The translations under genes and the position numbers were made by a program. The notes beneath the pieces are model-generated. The model saw nothing but the letters and a program-made list of their open reading frames with translations. It had not been told where the DNA came from and did not search any database. Of a DNA stretch of 8,010 nucleotides, positions 1 through 6,524 are shown piece after piece (position 1 is the first letter of the stretch; the number at the start of each line of letters is the position of its first letter). Source of the stretch: CAXQRU01 sp964226685 (GTDB taxonomy: Bacteria > Pseudomonadota > Gammaproteobacteria > Pseudomonadales > Cellvibrionaceae); contig CAXQRU010000124.1 in assembly GCA_964226685.1 (NCBI GenBank), forward strand, positions 1 to 8,010, in the 5' to 3' direction.

Positions 1-13
1 GCTCTTCCGATCT
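1..13. other. Residual Illumina adapter sequence
   Basis: The first 13 bases, GCTCTTCCGATCT, are identical to the shared 3' end of the Illumina TruSeq read 1 and read 2 adapters. They sit exactly at the edge of the window, where untrimmed adapter is expected. They are very probably not part of the genome. They also happen to keep the first reading frame open, so a gene caller could wrongly include four adapter-encoded codons in the first protein. Confidence 0.9.
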
Positions 14-1039
14 GTTTTTGTCTGGGCGAACTACGCTAGTGCAAGCTCAGTAAAGATTCAGCCTGTTAAGGTGGGTGAAAGTACATTTCCTTTGATTGTC
101 TCCTCTGATCATCATGTTGCTGATCGAATCAATTTAGTATTGATTCAGCGAGTTTTTCTATTAGAGCCTCATGAATTTTCACAAAGTCTAAATCATAAGG
201 CAATATTTAATATTCTTAAAAAACCTACAATTAATCAATTTGATTTAGATTATCGTGTTACTCGTCATGACCAAGTATTCACCATTTCTATATCTGGTGA
301 AGGTTGTGGCGCTTATTGTGAAATGTTTTCGTATAATTTTTCATTTGATGCAAAAACTGGGCGTAAATTGACGATAGAGGATATTCTGACTCCCAACGGT
401 CAAAATAAAGTGTTGCAGATAATAAAAACCAATAAACAAAATGAAATTGCTAATCAGCTCAAGCTGCTCAAGAGTGGTGGTGCCTCATTTGAAAAAGAGC
501 AGTTGGATGAAGCTATCAGCTTGTATGAGGAATGCCAAATCAATGATTATTCATCACTTGATGATTTTTCGATTGGTAATGATGCGCTACTATTTGCTAA
601 TGGCCGCTGTAGTAACCATGCAATGCGTGCGTTAGATGATCTAGATAGTTTTCATGATCAATTTTCGTTTTCGACAGTCAAGCCTGATCTTACGAGCTAT
701 GGTAAATATTTGCTATTAGGTGAAAAGACGAATCAAATTCCACAATCAATCCTGGGGCGAGTTTTCAAGGGGAAAATAGGTAATGCCGGTATTACGCTCT
801 ATATCGAAGAGTACATGAGTGATGAAAACAAAGTGGGCGGTTATTATTTTTATGATCGCTATCGAACGCCTATCCAATTAAAAGGGGTGTGGAAAAATAA
901 TCAGCTTGAGTTAGAAGAGCTTAATGATCAACAAGATGTGTCTGCTCTTTTGCATTTTACGATCTCACAGAATGACATTTCTGGGTATTGGGAAAGTGCA
1001 GATGGTCAGAAAAAATTGAAGTCAGTGTTAAATCCTTAA
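14..1039 (+). CDS. Secreted/periplasmic protein, DUF3298/PdaC-like, 5' partial
   Basis: The frame is open from the left edge to the TAA at 1037-1039, so the true start lies off the contig; a GTG at 71 is inside the frame and is not needed as a start. The first genomic residues, VFVWANYASASSVKI, look like the end of a signal peptide with an A-S-A cleavage site, which implies export. The middle part, with FSFDAKTGRKLTIEDIL, resembles the DUF3298/DUF4163 (PdaC, RsiV C-terminal) pattern of a beta strand ending in 'tGk-ltl-Dll'. Two cysteines in GCGAYC just before it could pair in the periplasm. The last 100 residues have the G-x-I-x-L-Y...GYYFYDRY...I-x-L-x-G...G-x-W pattern of a small beta-barrel-like module common in secreted bacterial proteins. 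The role is unknown; the family assignment comes from pattern memory and is moderate. The gene looks more AT-rich than the genes to its right. Confidence 0.75.
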   Translation, partial: VFVWANYASASSVKIQPVKVGESTFPLIVSSDHHVADRINLVLIQRVFLLEPHEFSQSLNHKAIFNILKKPTINQFDLDYRVTRHDQVFTISISGEGCGAYCEMFSYNFSFDAKTGRKLTIEDILTPNGQNKVLQIIKTNKQNEIANQLKLLKSGGASFEKEQLDEAISLYEECQINDYSSLDDFSIGNDALLFANGRCSNHAMRALDDLDSFHDQFSFSTVKPDLTSYGKYLLLGEKTNQIPQSILGRVFKGKIGNAGITLYIEEYMSDENKVGGYYFYDRYRTPIQLKGVWKNNQLELEELNDQQDVSALLHFTISQNDISGYWESADGQKKLKSVLNP

Positions 1040-1050
1040 TTGATCGGGAT

Positions 1051-1072
1051 GGAGTACTCTTAAGAGTACTCC
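1051..1072. terminator. Perfect 22-bp palindrome between convergent genes
   Basis: GGAGTACTCTT is followed directly by its reverse complement AAGAGTACTCC. In RNA this could fold as a 9-bp stem with a TTAA loop. It starts 11 bases after the stop of the exported-protein gene and lies at the end of the decayed hydrolase gene on the other strand, the usual place for a bidirectional terminator. No strong T-tract follows on either strand, so termination is only likely, not clear. A dimeric-protein binding site is the main alternative. Confidence 0.45.
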
Positions 1073-1443
1073 TCTTCAACGCCTTCAGCTAGGTTTTCAA
1101 GCTTAGTTCTCAGTTCATTGCTAGACTTGATCAGAGGTGCCAAATGATTCGAAATCCTAGGAGAGCTCTTCGCCCATGAGCCGCATCTTCGATATTATTA
1201 AATCCAACCACTGCCCCTGATGTTAAATCCATGAAACAATTGTTGGTAAACTTGGTCTTTCCATATATTTCCTTGGGCGACGAGTTCAATAAAATGATAA
1301 CCAAATTCCTCATCATTATTGATAGAACTTTTGAGCATTCCTTGTGTTTGCCATCGAACAAAATCCTTTAAAGACTGGGTTCTATCTAAGAGGATTTCAT
1401 CTAAATCAAAAAGAACAGCTTTCACGCATAATCCTTTGGTCAT
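1060..1443 (-). pseudogene. Decayed HAD-superfamily hydrolase remnant
   Basis: Reading leftward from an ATG at 1441-1443, the frame gives VKAVLFDLDEILLDRTQSL, the N terminus of a HAD-like phosphatase: a hydrophobic strand, then motif I DxDx(T/V), here DLDEI with Ile in the fifth position. About 80 residues follow before a stop at 1198, where a normal family member would continue to roughly 220-240. No full cap domain or motifs II-III are present. Just past the stop, another frame reads VVGFNNIEDAAHG, loosely like the motif IV region (GDxxxDI-GA), and a third frame reads LAPLIKSSNELRTKLENL up to a TAA at 1060-1062, like a HAD C-terminal tail. The simplest reading is a gene that lost its middle by deletion and then gained frameshifts. 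It follows the 493-aa gene after 22 bases on the same strand and was probably once in its operon. The N-terminal match is secure; the C-terminal pieces are tentative. Confidence 0.65.
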
Positions 1444-1465
1444 CTATTTCTTTGCTAGAGCATCT

Positions 1466-2947
1466 CTACCGCTGATAAAGCCGAAATCGACTAAACACCA
1501 CGCGATTGGCTGGCGGTTCTGGATTGCTTTTTTTCCAATGTTTGGCGGCCAGACGAATGTTAATATCATCACTGATATTTTGAACCAAGAGTGTGCTTGA
1601 GCAGACCCAGCCAGGATTGTATTGGTCTTTATAATAGGTGTTAAACACGGTGCCGTTGCGCAGTAAGCGCAGTCGTCCAGTGGTTCCTGGGATGGCGGGC
1701 GTACCAACGTCTGGGGTGTATTCATTGTACATATTTGATGACCAGGGTTCGCCCCACTCGCTGCCGTCGTCTACAAATTGAGTTAGAGTGTAGCTGGTGT
1801 TTAAGCCCCCTCTAAAGCCATCGTTTTGATCGCACTCGCAAGAGGCGTAGGGGGGCGCCCCGTGTACATCGAAAGCGAGATTTTGATGGGTGTAACCGGA
1901 GTTGACGTTGATCGCTGCCATTTCTAAGGTGGTGCCCTGTTGGGGGTTGGCTACGCTAAAGTCTACCTCTGCATCGAACTGGCCATGAATGCGTAAATTA
2001 CTCACGTAAGCGGCGCCAGTGTAATTACCACCTTGAGCCAGTTCAATAATAAGTCCATTATTTTGTTGGATCGATACATTAGGAGAGGCGTGTGAGATGC
2101 CTGCTCGCCACAACTGAGTATTGATTTTTTCTCCTTTAAAGTCATCGCTAATGATTAATCCCTTTTGGTATAACTGCTCCATGGTCGCCATGGGGCTTTG
2201 AGTCAGTAAACCGCCCACATCAATGTGTAATGATTGCAATACATGTAGCTTATCTTTACTGGGTGCATAGGGTTCGCTTTGAGAAATAAAAAACCATCGC
2301 GTTCGAGCATCGACGTTAATGTTATCGATATGGTCAAGATTGACTAATGTTGCTTCGTGTTCGTTTTTTGTGGGTGGTGTCGTATTTGAATAATCCCAAA
2401 TCAGCGGTAGCTCATCGATGAGCTTCGATAATTTATTGAAGCAATCTGGGGTGGCCAACCAATGTATTTTGTCTTGTAGTGCGAAGCGTGTTAGCAGAGT
2501 ATTAAGTCTTTGTGCTAGTGGTTTGAGTAGTGGGTAATCAGCATTGGGTAGCCGAAAAATCAATTGGCAGCGCCGCCCTAAAATTTGTAAAACGTATTCG
2601 ATAGTAGGGTAGGCGATATGAGTCATCCAACTTTTTTGGCGGTTGGCCCAGGGAATGTCTTGTCCCCTTTGGCCTGTCGGTTGCTGCTCGGCATTTAGCT
2701 CGGTGGATCGCCAATGAGCCCCAGCATCCCAATTTAAAAATTCTTGCAGAGTTAGTTCGTCTACCAATGTGTTGGCATCGAGTTGACGTTTTGGTGCACT
2801 GACCAGTTGCTGGTCTTTAGTGAGAAAAACAGACAACATAATTGTTTGCGCTCCTGCTCCGAGGCCCGCCCAACAGGATTGTAATGTAGCCCCTGGGCAG
2901 ACCAGTGGGTCTCCATGAAAACCGATGATGGGGAGTGTTTGAGCCAT
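1466..2947 (-). CDS. GDPD-like pseudoenzyme fused to a concanavalin-like domain
   Basis: 493 aa. Residues 5-258 follow the glycerophosphodiester phosphodiesterase (GDPD) TIM-barrel plan: an IIGFHG opening strand, a GAGAQTIMLSVFLTKDQQLV segment matching 'GAD-iElDV-lTkDg-lV', a YPTIEYVLQIL helix matching 'iPtLeevL', and a final HIDVGGLLTQSP strand matching 'gvdgiiTd-P'. The usual catalytic residues are not at their places: HRG is FHG, PENT is PGAT, the metal-binding E-x-D is M-x-S, and the HD pair is SAP. Enzyme activity of the normal kind is therefore unlikely. Residues 267-493 start with DDFKG and run through NNGLIIEL, RLRLLRNG and a closing FSRFRLYQR strand, typical of a ConA-like/LamG jelly-roll that often binds glycans. 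No signal peptide is seen. The start is fixed by AAGGTG (2953-2958, minus strand), five bases upstream of the ATG. It begins four bases after the stop of the 91-aa gene, so the two are co-transcribed. Function unknown; a binding rather than hydrolytic role is an inference. Confidence 0.72.
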   Translation of the reverse strand: MAQTLPIIGFHGDPLVCPGATLQSCWAGLGAGAQTIMLSVFLTKDQQLVSAPKRQLDANTLVDELTLQEFLNWDAGAHWRSTELNAEQQPTGQRGQDIPWANRQKSWMTHIAYPTIEYVLQILGRRCQLIFRLPNADYPLLKPLAQRLNTLLTRFALQDKIHWLATPDCFNKLSKLIDELPLIWDYSNTTPPTKNEHEATLVNLDHIDNINVDARTRWFFISQSEPYAPSKDKLHVLQSLHIDVGGLLTQSPMATMEQLYQKGLIISDDFKGEKINTQLWRAGISHASPNVSIQQNNGLIIELAQGGNYTGAAYVSNLRIHGQFDAEVDFSVANPQQGTTLEMAAINVNSGYTHQNLAFDVHGAPPYASCECDQNDGFRGGLNTSYTLTQFVDDGSEWGEPWSSNMYNEYTPDVGTPAIPGTTGRLRLLRNGTVFNTYYKDQYNPGWVCSSTLLVQNISDDINIRLAAKHWKKSNPEPPANRVVFSRFRLYQR

Positions 2948-2951
2948 ATTG

Positions 2952-3227
2952 TCACCTTGTAATGGAGTTGGGATAAGTATTGTAGATCCTTATGAGGTCA
3001 TCAATTTCTTCTTTTTGTGCGCTAGTGGTAATGTTTATATTTTTCATCCAACAGGCAAATTGAGAAAAAAATTCTTGTTCAGAGCTTGTGATGGAGTAGT
3101 AAGAGCAGCTTCTTGAAATTAAGAGGTGCTCCATGATCTCAAAGAAGCAATCAAGTTCTTCAGTGTTCATTTCATCGATCGACATTAATTCAGAAGCTAT
3201 GTGCAATTCATCTCGTAAATCGAGCAT
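2952..3227 (-). CDS. Small acidic helical protein of unknown function
   Basis: 91 aa from the ATG at 3225-3227. I do not recognise a family. The protein is acidic in its first third (many D and E), appears mainly helical, has four cysteines (including CSYY and FACW) and no signal peptide or membrane segment. An ATG at 3279-3281 would add 18 residues but has no good ribosome site, whereas AAAGGG at 3235-3240 lies seven bases upstream of the chosen ATG. Its TGA is four bases before the start of the GDPD-like gene, and its last codons supply that gene's ribosome site, so the pair is an operon. A partner, chaperone or regulator of the 493-aa protein is possible, but only by position. Confidence 0.65.
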   Translation of the reverse strand: MLDLRDELHIASELMSIDEMNTEELDCFFEIMEHLLISRSCSYYSITSSEQEFFSQFACWMKNINITTSAQKEEIDDLIRIYNTYPNSITR

Positions 3228-3354
3228 GGTTGGACCCTTTAACAGTGCCGCTCTTATCTGAAAAATATAGGAACAGTCCATCGGCGTCTCATATAAGTAA
3301 GTCTATGCTATGATGGCACGATTGATCCGATAGGTACACTCATTGGTGGTGAAT
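3228..3354. promoter_or_regulatory. Divergent intergenic control region
   Basis: This 127-bp gap separates the minus-strand pair from the plus-strand three-gene operon, so both promoters must lie here or close by. On the plus strand the clearest element is an extended -10 at 3306-3314. On the minus strand AATATA at 3264-3269 (TATATT when read leftward) could serve as a weak -10, with no good -35. A short inverted repeat, CATA-N10-TATG at 3290-3307, overlaps the plus-strand promoter and could be an operator, perhaps for the LysR protein encoded in the operon, but four-base arms are weak evidence. Confidence 0.5.
3306..3314 (+). promoter_or_regulatory. Extended -10 promoter element TGCTATGAT
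   Basis: TG-C-TATGAT matches the extended -10 consensus TGnTATAAT with one mismatch. It lies 40 bases before the chosen start of the 227-aa gene, giving a leader of about 30 bases. No good -35 is visible, which is tolerated by extended -10 promoters. This is the best single promoter candidate for the operon. Confidence 0.4.
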
Positions 3355-4038
3355 ATGTCGTATCAAGGCAATTTAGGTATTCGAGTTTGGCGTGGTTATC
3401 GTCACGCATCGTTAGATCGTCCCGGTTTTCAAAAGCAGTTAAGTCAAACCTTCATTCCGGTAACCGTTCAGTGGTTAGAGCCAATGGGTTTGTGTGGTTA
3501 TTTCCCGGCATTATTGCCTGAGCTTTCGGGTTTGCCCGATGAGCTGGCATTGGTGATATACCCAAGCATTGGGGCTTACGAAGAGGTCTCTCACACTTGT
3601 CCGACTGGCCGCGCCTATGGCCAGCTTCATGGTACTTTATTTGCCTTTGGTGAGGGCTCGAGTCACTCCGATTTTCCAACTGTTTGGCAAGACGAATTAT
3701 CACCAGGGCAGAGCTATAGTTTGAACGTGTCTGCGTGCTCGTGGCGTGGACAAAATGTATCGTTGTGGGTCGCTCAGTACGATGAGCTTGATGCTTCGCA
3801 TTTAAAGGCTTGGTTATCTCAGCAAACTCGCCCAATGATTGTTGCGCTCGAGCCTGGTTATTTTTTTTGTTGGTATGTGGGTGAGGTCATGGTACCTGAT
3901 ATTAAAGGCTTAAGGAGTTGCTTTCATGCCAGTGCGCAGCGTGTGAATGCCTTTCCACAAGGTACACTCTCTGATCCTGGTGTACCGATTGCTGTGGGTG
4001 AATGTTTGGATGTGCGTTTATCGGGAGTAGGAATATGA
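3355..4038 (+). CDS. Orphan protein, first gene of the LysR operon
   Basis: 227 aa, family not recognised. The ATG at 3355 is preferred over in-frame TTG, GTG and GTG codons at 3343-3351, because that stretch (GGTGGTG) looks like the ribosome site. The protein is rich in aromatic residues and mixed alpha/beta. Notable stretches are an N-terminal VRVWRGYRH-like segment (actual IRVWRGYRHASLDRPGF), SIGAYEEV near residue 71, GRAYGQLHGTLFAFGEGSSH at 85-104, and EPGYFFCWYVGEV near 166-178. No signal peptide or convincing membrane helix is present, so it is probably cytoplasmic. Conserved-looking Arg, His, Tyr and Cys residues would suit an enzyme or ligand-binding protein, but this is not established. 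Its stop overlaps the start of the LysR gene in an ATGA, and its last codons carry the LysR ribosome site, so production of the two proteins is coupled. Confidence 0.75.
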   Translation: MSYQGNLGIRVWRGYRHASLDRPGFQKQLSQTFIPVTVQWLEPMGLCGYFPALLPELSGLPDELALVIYPSIGAYEEVSHTCPTGRAYGQLHGTLFAFGEGSSHSDFPTVWQDELSPGQSYSLNVSACSWRGQNVSLWVAQYDELDASHLKAWLSQQTRPMIVALEPGYFFCWYVGEVMVPDIKGLRSCFHASAQRVNAFPQGTLSDPGVPIAVGECLDVRLSGVGI

Positions 4039-4958
4039 ATCTTGCGAGCCTCAATTTTTTACGGTTAGATCCCCGTCATTTCAAGGCCTTTATTGCAGCG
4101 GCGCATTGTGGGAATTTTTCACAGGCTGCCATTGAAGCGGCCATGACGCAAAGCGGCATCAGCCAGCATATTTCCAAATTAGAAGAGCAGTTAGGGGCGC
4201 CTTTGTTTTTACGCACGACAAAATCAGTGACGCTCACAGAAGCTGGACAGCTCTTGCAAAAATATGTTGAGCAATACACCGATTCCATTGGTCAATTAAT
4301 GGAAAATATTGCGACCAATGAGCGTAAAATTGAGGGCTTAGTGAGTTATGCTATGCCGCCCAGTTGCTTGCTGTCGCCACATTTTCCGATGCTACTTGAG
4401 CGCCGGCGCGATTACCCTGGCTTAGAACTGAAGGTAGAGCTGATGCCCAACCAACAAGTGATTGAACGAGTGATTGATGGCGATATGCATTTCGGTTTTG
4501 TCACCGAAAAAGTCGAGCATCAATTTTTATGTTACGAGCCCTTTTGTGAGGAGGAGTATATAGCTGTTGCAGCCAGTGATAGGGGTTTTACATCACTCAA
4601 TGAAAATAACTTAATCGATCAACCTTATATTCATTACCCAGGTATGGGTGTCTATTTTAACTATTGGGTGCAACACGTCTTCCCTAATGTGCAACATGTG
4701 AGTGACCGATCTTTACATCATGCCGGTGATATCAATAATATCTCAGGAGCGATTTTAATGGTTGCCGGTGGCCTGGGTATTTCAGTCTTTCCTCGCCATT
4801 GTGTACAGGAGTTTATTGATCGAGGTCAGCTGGTCGAGTATTCAACCCAGACTCCGCTAATGAACCCAATCTATATTGTGCATCGCAATCAGCCACCCTT
4901 GTCTGCGCGAGTGCAAACTGTAATTCAATGGTTTATGGATATGCAGGAGTCTCACTGA
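4035..4958 (+). CDS. LysR-family transcriptional regulator
   Basis: 307 aa, the usual LysR length. The N-terminal winged helix-turn-helix is clear: FKAFIAAAHCGNFSQAA, then MTQSGISQHISKLEEQLG and PLFLRTTKSVTLTEAG, spanning about residues 16-71, followed by a linker helix. The rest forms the two-lobed, periplasmic-binding-protein-like effector domain, with the hydrophobic GGLGISVFPRHCVQEF near the C terminus typical of the family. The start is the ATG at 4035, overlapping the previous stop by ATGA and preceded by GGGAG at 4023-4027. An earlier in-frame ATG at 4002 would lie inside the previous gene and is not needed. Family members bind DNA as dimers or tetramers and usually respond to a small ligand. 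The regulator sits in the middle of the operon rather than divergently from it, so self-regulation at the 3228-3354 region is likely. The ligand is unknown. Confidence 0.95.
   Translation: MNLASLNFLRLDPRHFKAFIAAAHCGNFSQAAIEAAMTQSGISQHISKLEEQLGAPLFLRTTKSVTLTEAGQLLQKYVEQYTDSIGQLMENIATNERKIEGLVSYAMPPSCLLSPHFPMLLERRRDYPGLELKVELMPNQQVIERVIDGDMHFGFVTEKVEHQFLCYEPFCEEEYIAVAASDRGFTSLNENNLIDQPYIHYPGMGVYFNYWVQHVFPNVQHVSDRSLHHAGDINNISGAILMVAGGLGISVFPRHCVQEFIDRGQLVEYSTQTPLMNPIYIVHRNQPPLSARVQTVIQWFMDMQESH
4945..4949 (+). promoter_or_regulatory. Ribosome site fixing the UDG-like gene start
   Basis: AGGAG lies eight bases before the ATG at 4958, inside the end of the LysR gene. It decides for the TGATG overlap start over an in-frame upstream ATG at 4928, which would lie further inside the regulator gene. 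Confidence 0.75.
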
Positions 4959-6433
4959 TGAATCAACTGCCCAAAGAAGTGTGTTTGGTTGGCGAGGTAA
5001 AAAAGTGTAGAAAATGCCAATGGTTTTGGGGGCCGGTGCCGCCCTATGGGCCTTTCCCTGCGTTTGACTGGGAACAAGAGTTTCCTAAGGCTTTTTTAAA
5101 TCAACCCGAGCCGAGTATGGATGTTAAGCCCATTAAATGGACTCAGGCCACCACCCGTGGCGATCAAGCCATCGAGCCTGGTGTTTTACGAGGTTGTCGC
5201 AAAGCGCCGATCATGACCATCGGCATTAACCCCAATATGACGGCTTATTTTGCGAGCCAACACAGTGCTACCTGGGCTTACCCTGATTTTCAAAAAGAGC
5301 AGACCTACGCTTACTATTATCGCCACGCCACCATCTTTCAAGAAAGCGTGTCGCAAGGTGACGTGCGCTCAATGATCGTGCCCGGTACTGAATTATTCGC
5401 CGAGGAGGACGGGGTTTTAGTCTCCGTGAATCGTAGCCAAAGTCATCGTTGGTTGTTAATGGAAGTGGGTTATAAAACCAAGGGGGTTCAGCGTTATGAG
5501 ATGGCATGGTCGCCCAGTGAAAGAACGGTTATTTTAGTAGGAGAAAGTTTTAAGAAAGGCGATTGTTTACTGGCAAACATTGTTAGTGAGCCAGGCCGTG
5601 AAGTGGATATTTATGCGAACGGTACTGGTTACTACCAGCGGCTATTACCTATTTTAGCTGATTTTAAATCAGCGATTGGTCAAGCCGATAGCGCGATTGC
5701 TATCGGAGAAGACATCAGTATGCACGATATGGTGGCCTGCGCATCACCGGGCTGGAACCCGCGCTACGATATCCCTATGGAGCGCATTGCACACAATTGC
5801 GTGAATGAGCAACAATTTTTATTTGATCAGCTCTTACAAAGCCGGCCGGCGGTGATTTTGATCGTTAGCACCAGTAGTTTGGAAATGTTTGCCGGGAGTG
5901 TAAAGGCTTTGGGAGGCTCCTTGAGTTTGGACTATCAGGAGAGAGATGTTTTTGATTTGCTGCGCGAAACCTGCGAGCGTGAACACTGGGTTAAGGTTGT
6001 AAAAGGTGAGCAGTCGTTTACAGCGAGATTCATCGTAACCCCACATTTTTCCTATCAAGATAATTTTGTACCACAAGCGCGATTTGCGCTGACGGCTTGG
6101 GAAGCGTTTGAGAAAGTTTACCCAAATACAGTCCAATTATTGAAAGAAGAGAATCGAGTGGGTAAAGTGGATGACCATGGCTTTTTATCCATTCAAATCA
6201 ATCAGCATGACCCTTTGGCCACAGAAATAAGTGAGGCGGCTTGGCAAGAGCTTATGGGGCGTTATTGTGAGCCAAATGTTTTGATTGTGGGTGCACTTAA
6301 GCACGAATTTTCTCAACAACGTTTGGTGTTCAATGAAGAGACGGGTCACCTGGATAGAGCTGAAGGCAGTTGTGCTTATTGTGTCAATGAACAATGGCGA
6401 TTTCCCGAAGGCTGTCCTTATGGCAAGTGTTGA
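4958..6433 (+). CDS. UDG-superfamily-like protein with predicted Fe-S cluster
   Basis: 491 aa, about twice the size of usual family 4/5 uracil-DNA glycosylases. The order of motifs fits that superfamily: CRKC at 17-20; a strand plus loop IMTIGINPN at 85-93 in the place of motif 1 (G-x-x-PG); DMVACASPGWNPRY at 257-270, like 'N-vvkCrPPgNR'; a helix with Cys281 and QFLFDQLLQSRPAVILIVST, like 'C-yL--qi---P-vivaLG'; and TPHFS at 361-365 in the place of the motif 2 'HPS' loop. Cys17, Cys20, Cys261 and Cys281 are in the order of the four ligands of the [4Fe-4S] cluster in family 4 enzymes. Between motif 1 and the second Cys pair is a beta-rich insertion (about 131-245). The C-terminal extension ends in a second cluster, CAYC at 472-475 plus Cys486 and Cys491, possibly a zinc site. 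Motif 1 lacks the usual acidic or Asn catalytic residue in a recognisable place, so uracil excision is not assured. It is coupled to the LysR gene by TGATG. The fold call is by eye and moderate. Confidence 0.6.
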   Translation: MNQLPKEVCLVGEVKKCRKCQWFWGPVPPYGPFPAFDWEQEFPKAFLNQPEPSMDVKPIKWTQATTRGDQAIEPGVLRGCRKAPIMTIGINPNMTAYFASQHSATWAYPDFQKEQTYAYYYRHATIFQESVSQGDVRSMIVPGTELFAEEDGVLVSVNRSQSHRWLLMEVGYKTKGVQRYEMAWSPSERTVILVGESFKKGDCLLANIVSEPGREVDIYANGTGYYQRLLPILADFKSAIGQADSAIAIGEDISMHDMVACASPGWNPRYDIPMERIAHNCVNEQQFLFDQLLQSRPAVILIVSTSSLEMFAGSVKALGGSLSLDYQERDVFDLLRETCEREHWVKVVKGEQSFTARFIVTPHFSYQDNFVPQARFALTAWEAFEKVYPNTVQLLKEENRVGKVDDHGFLSIQINQHDPLATEISEAAWQELMGRYCEPNVLIVGALKHEFSQQRLVFNEETGHLDRAEGSCAYCVNEQWRFPEGCPYGKC

Positions 6434-6500
6434 TTATTCAAATCCATAATACCCCCTATCTCAATTCATAATTTCACATGCGACCTAGATCGTTTTAGAG

Positions 6501-6514
6501 TGAATGTACATTCA
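6501..6514. promoter_or_regulatory. 14-bp perfect palindrome, candidate operator
   Basis: TGAATGTACATTCA is its own reverse complement. It lies 19 bases before the ATG of the 333-aa gene, just upstream of the ribosome site, where a bound dimeric repressor would block transcription or where the RNA could fold. It does not fit the LexA box. Which regulator binds, if any, is unknown. Confidence 0.4.
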
Positions 6515-6520
6515 TTCAAC

Positions 6521-6524
6521 GAGG
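6521..6524 (+). promoter_or_regulatory. Ribosome site of the 333-aa gene
   Basis: GAGG lies eight bases before the ATG at 6533. It supports that start over an in-frame GTG at 6500, which lacks a good site and would put the palindrome inside the coding region. Confidence 0.6.

Noticed and set aside
71..1039. GTG at 71 as the start of the first gene
   Set aside because: The frame is open upstream to the contig edge and encodes what looks like the end of a signal peptide, so the gene is 5' truncated rather than starting at 71.
1319..1600. 93-codon open frame on the plus strand
   Set aside because: It spans the junction of the HAD remnant and the GDPD-like gene on the opposite strand and has no protein-like pattern or ribosome site.
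3452..3835. 127-codon open frame on the minus strand
   Set aside because: It lies wholly inside the 227-aa gene, has no ribosome site and gives a protein rich in His, Arg and Pro with no recognisable pattern; the plus-strand gene is supported by coupling to LysR.
6501..6514. LexA/SOS box at the palindrome
   Set aside because: The sequence lacks the CTGT-N8-ACAG pattern of the gammaproteobacterial LexA box.
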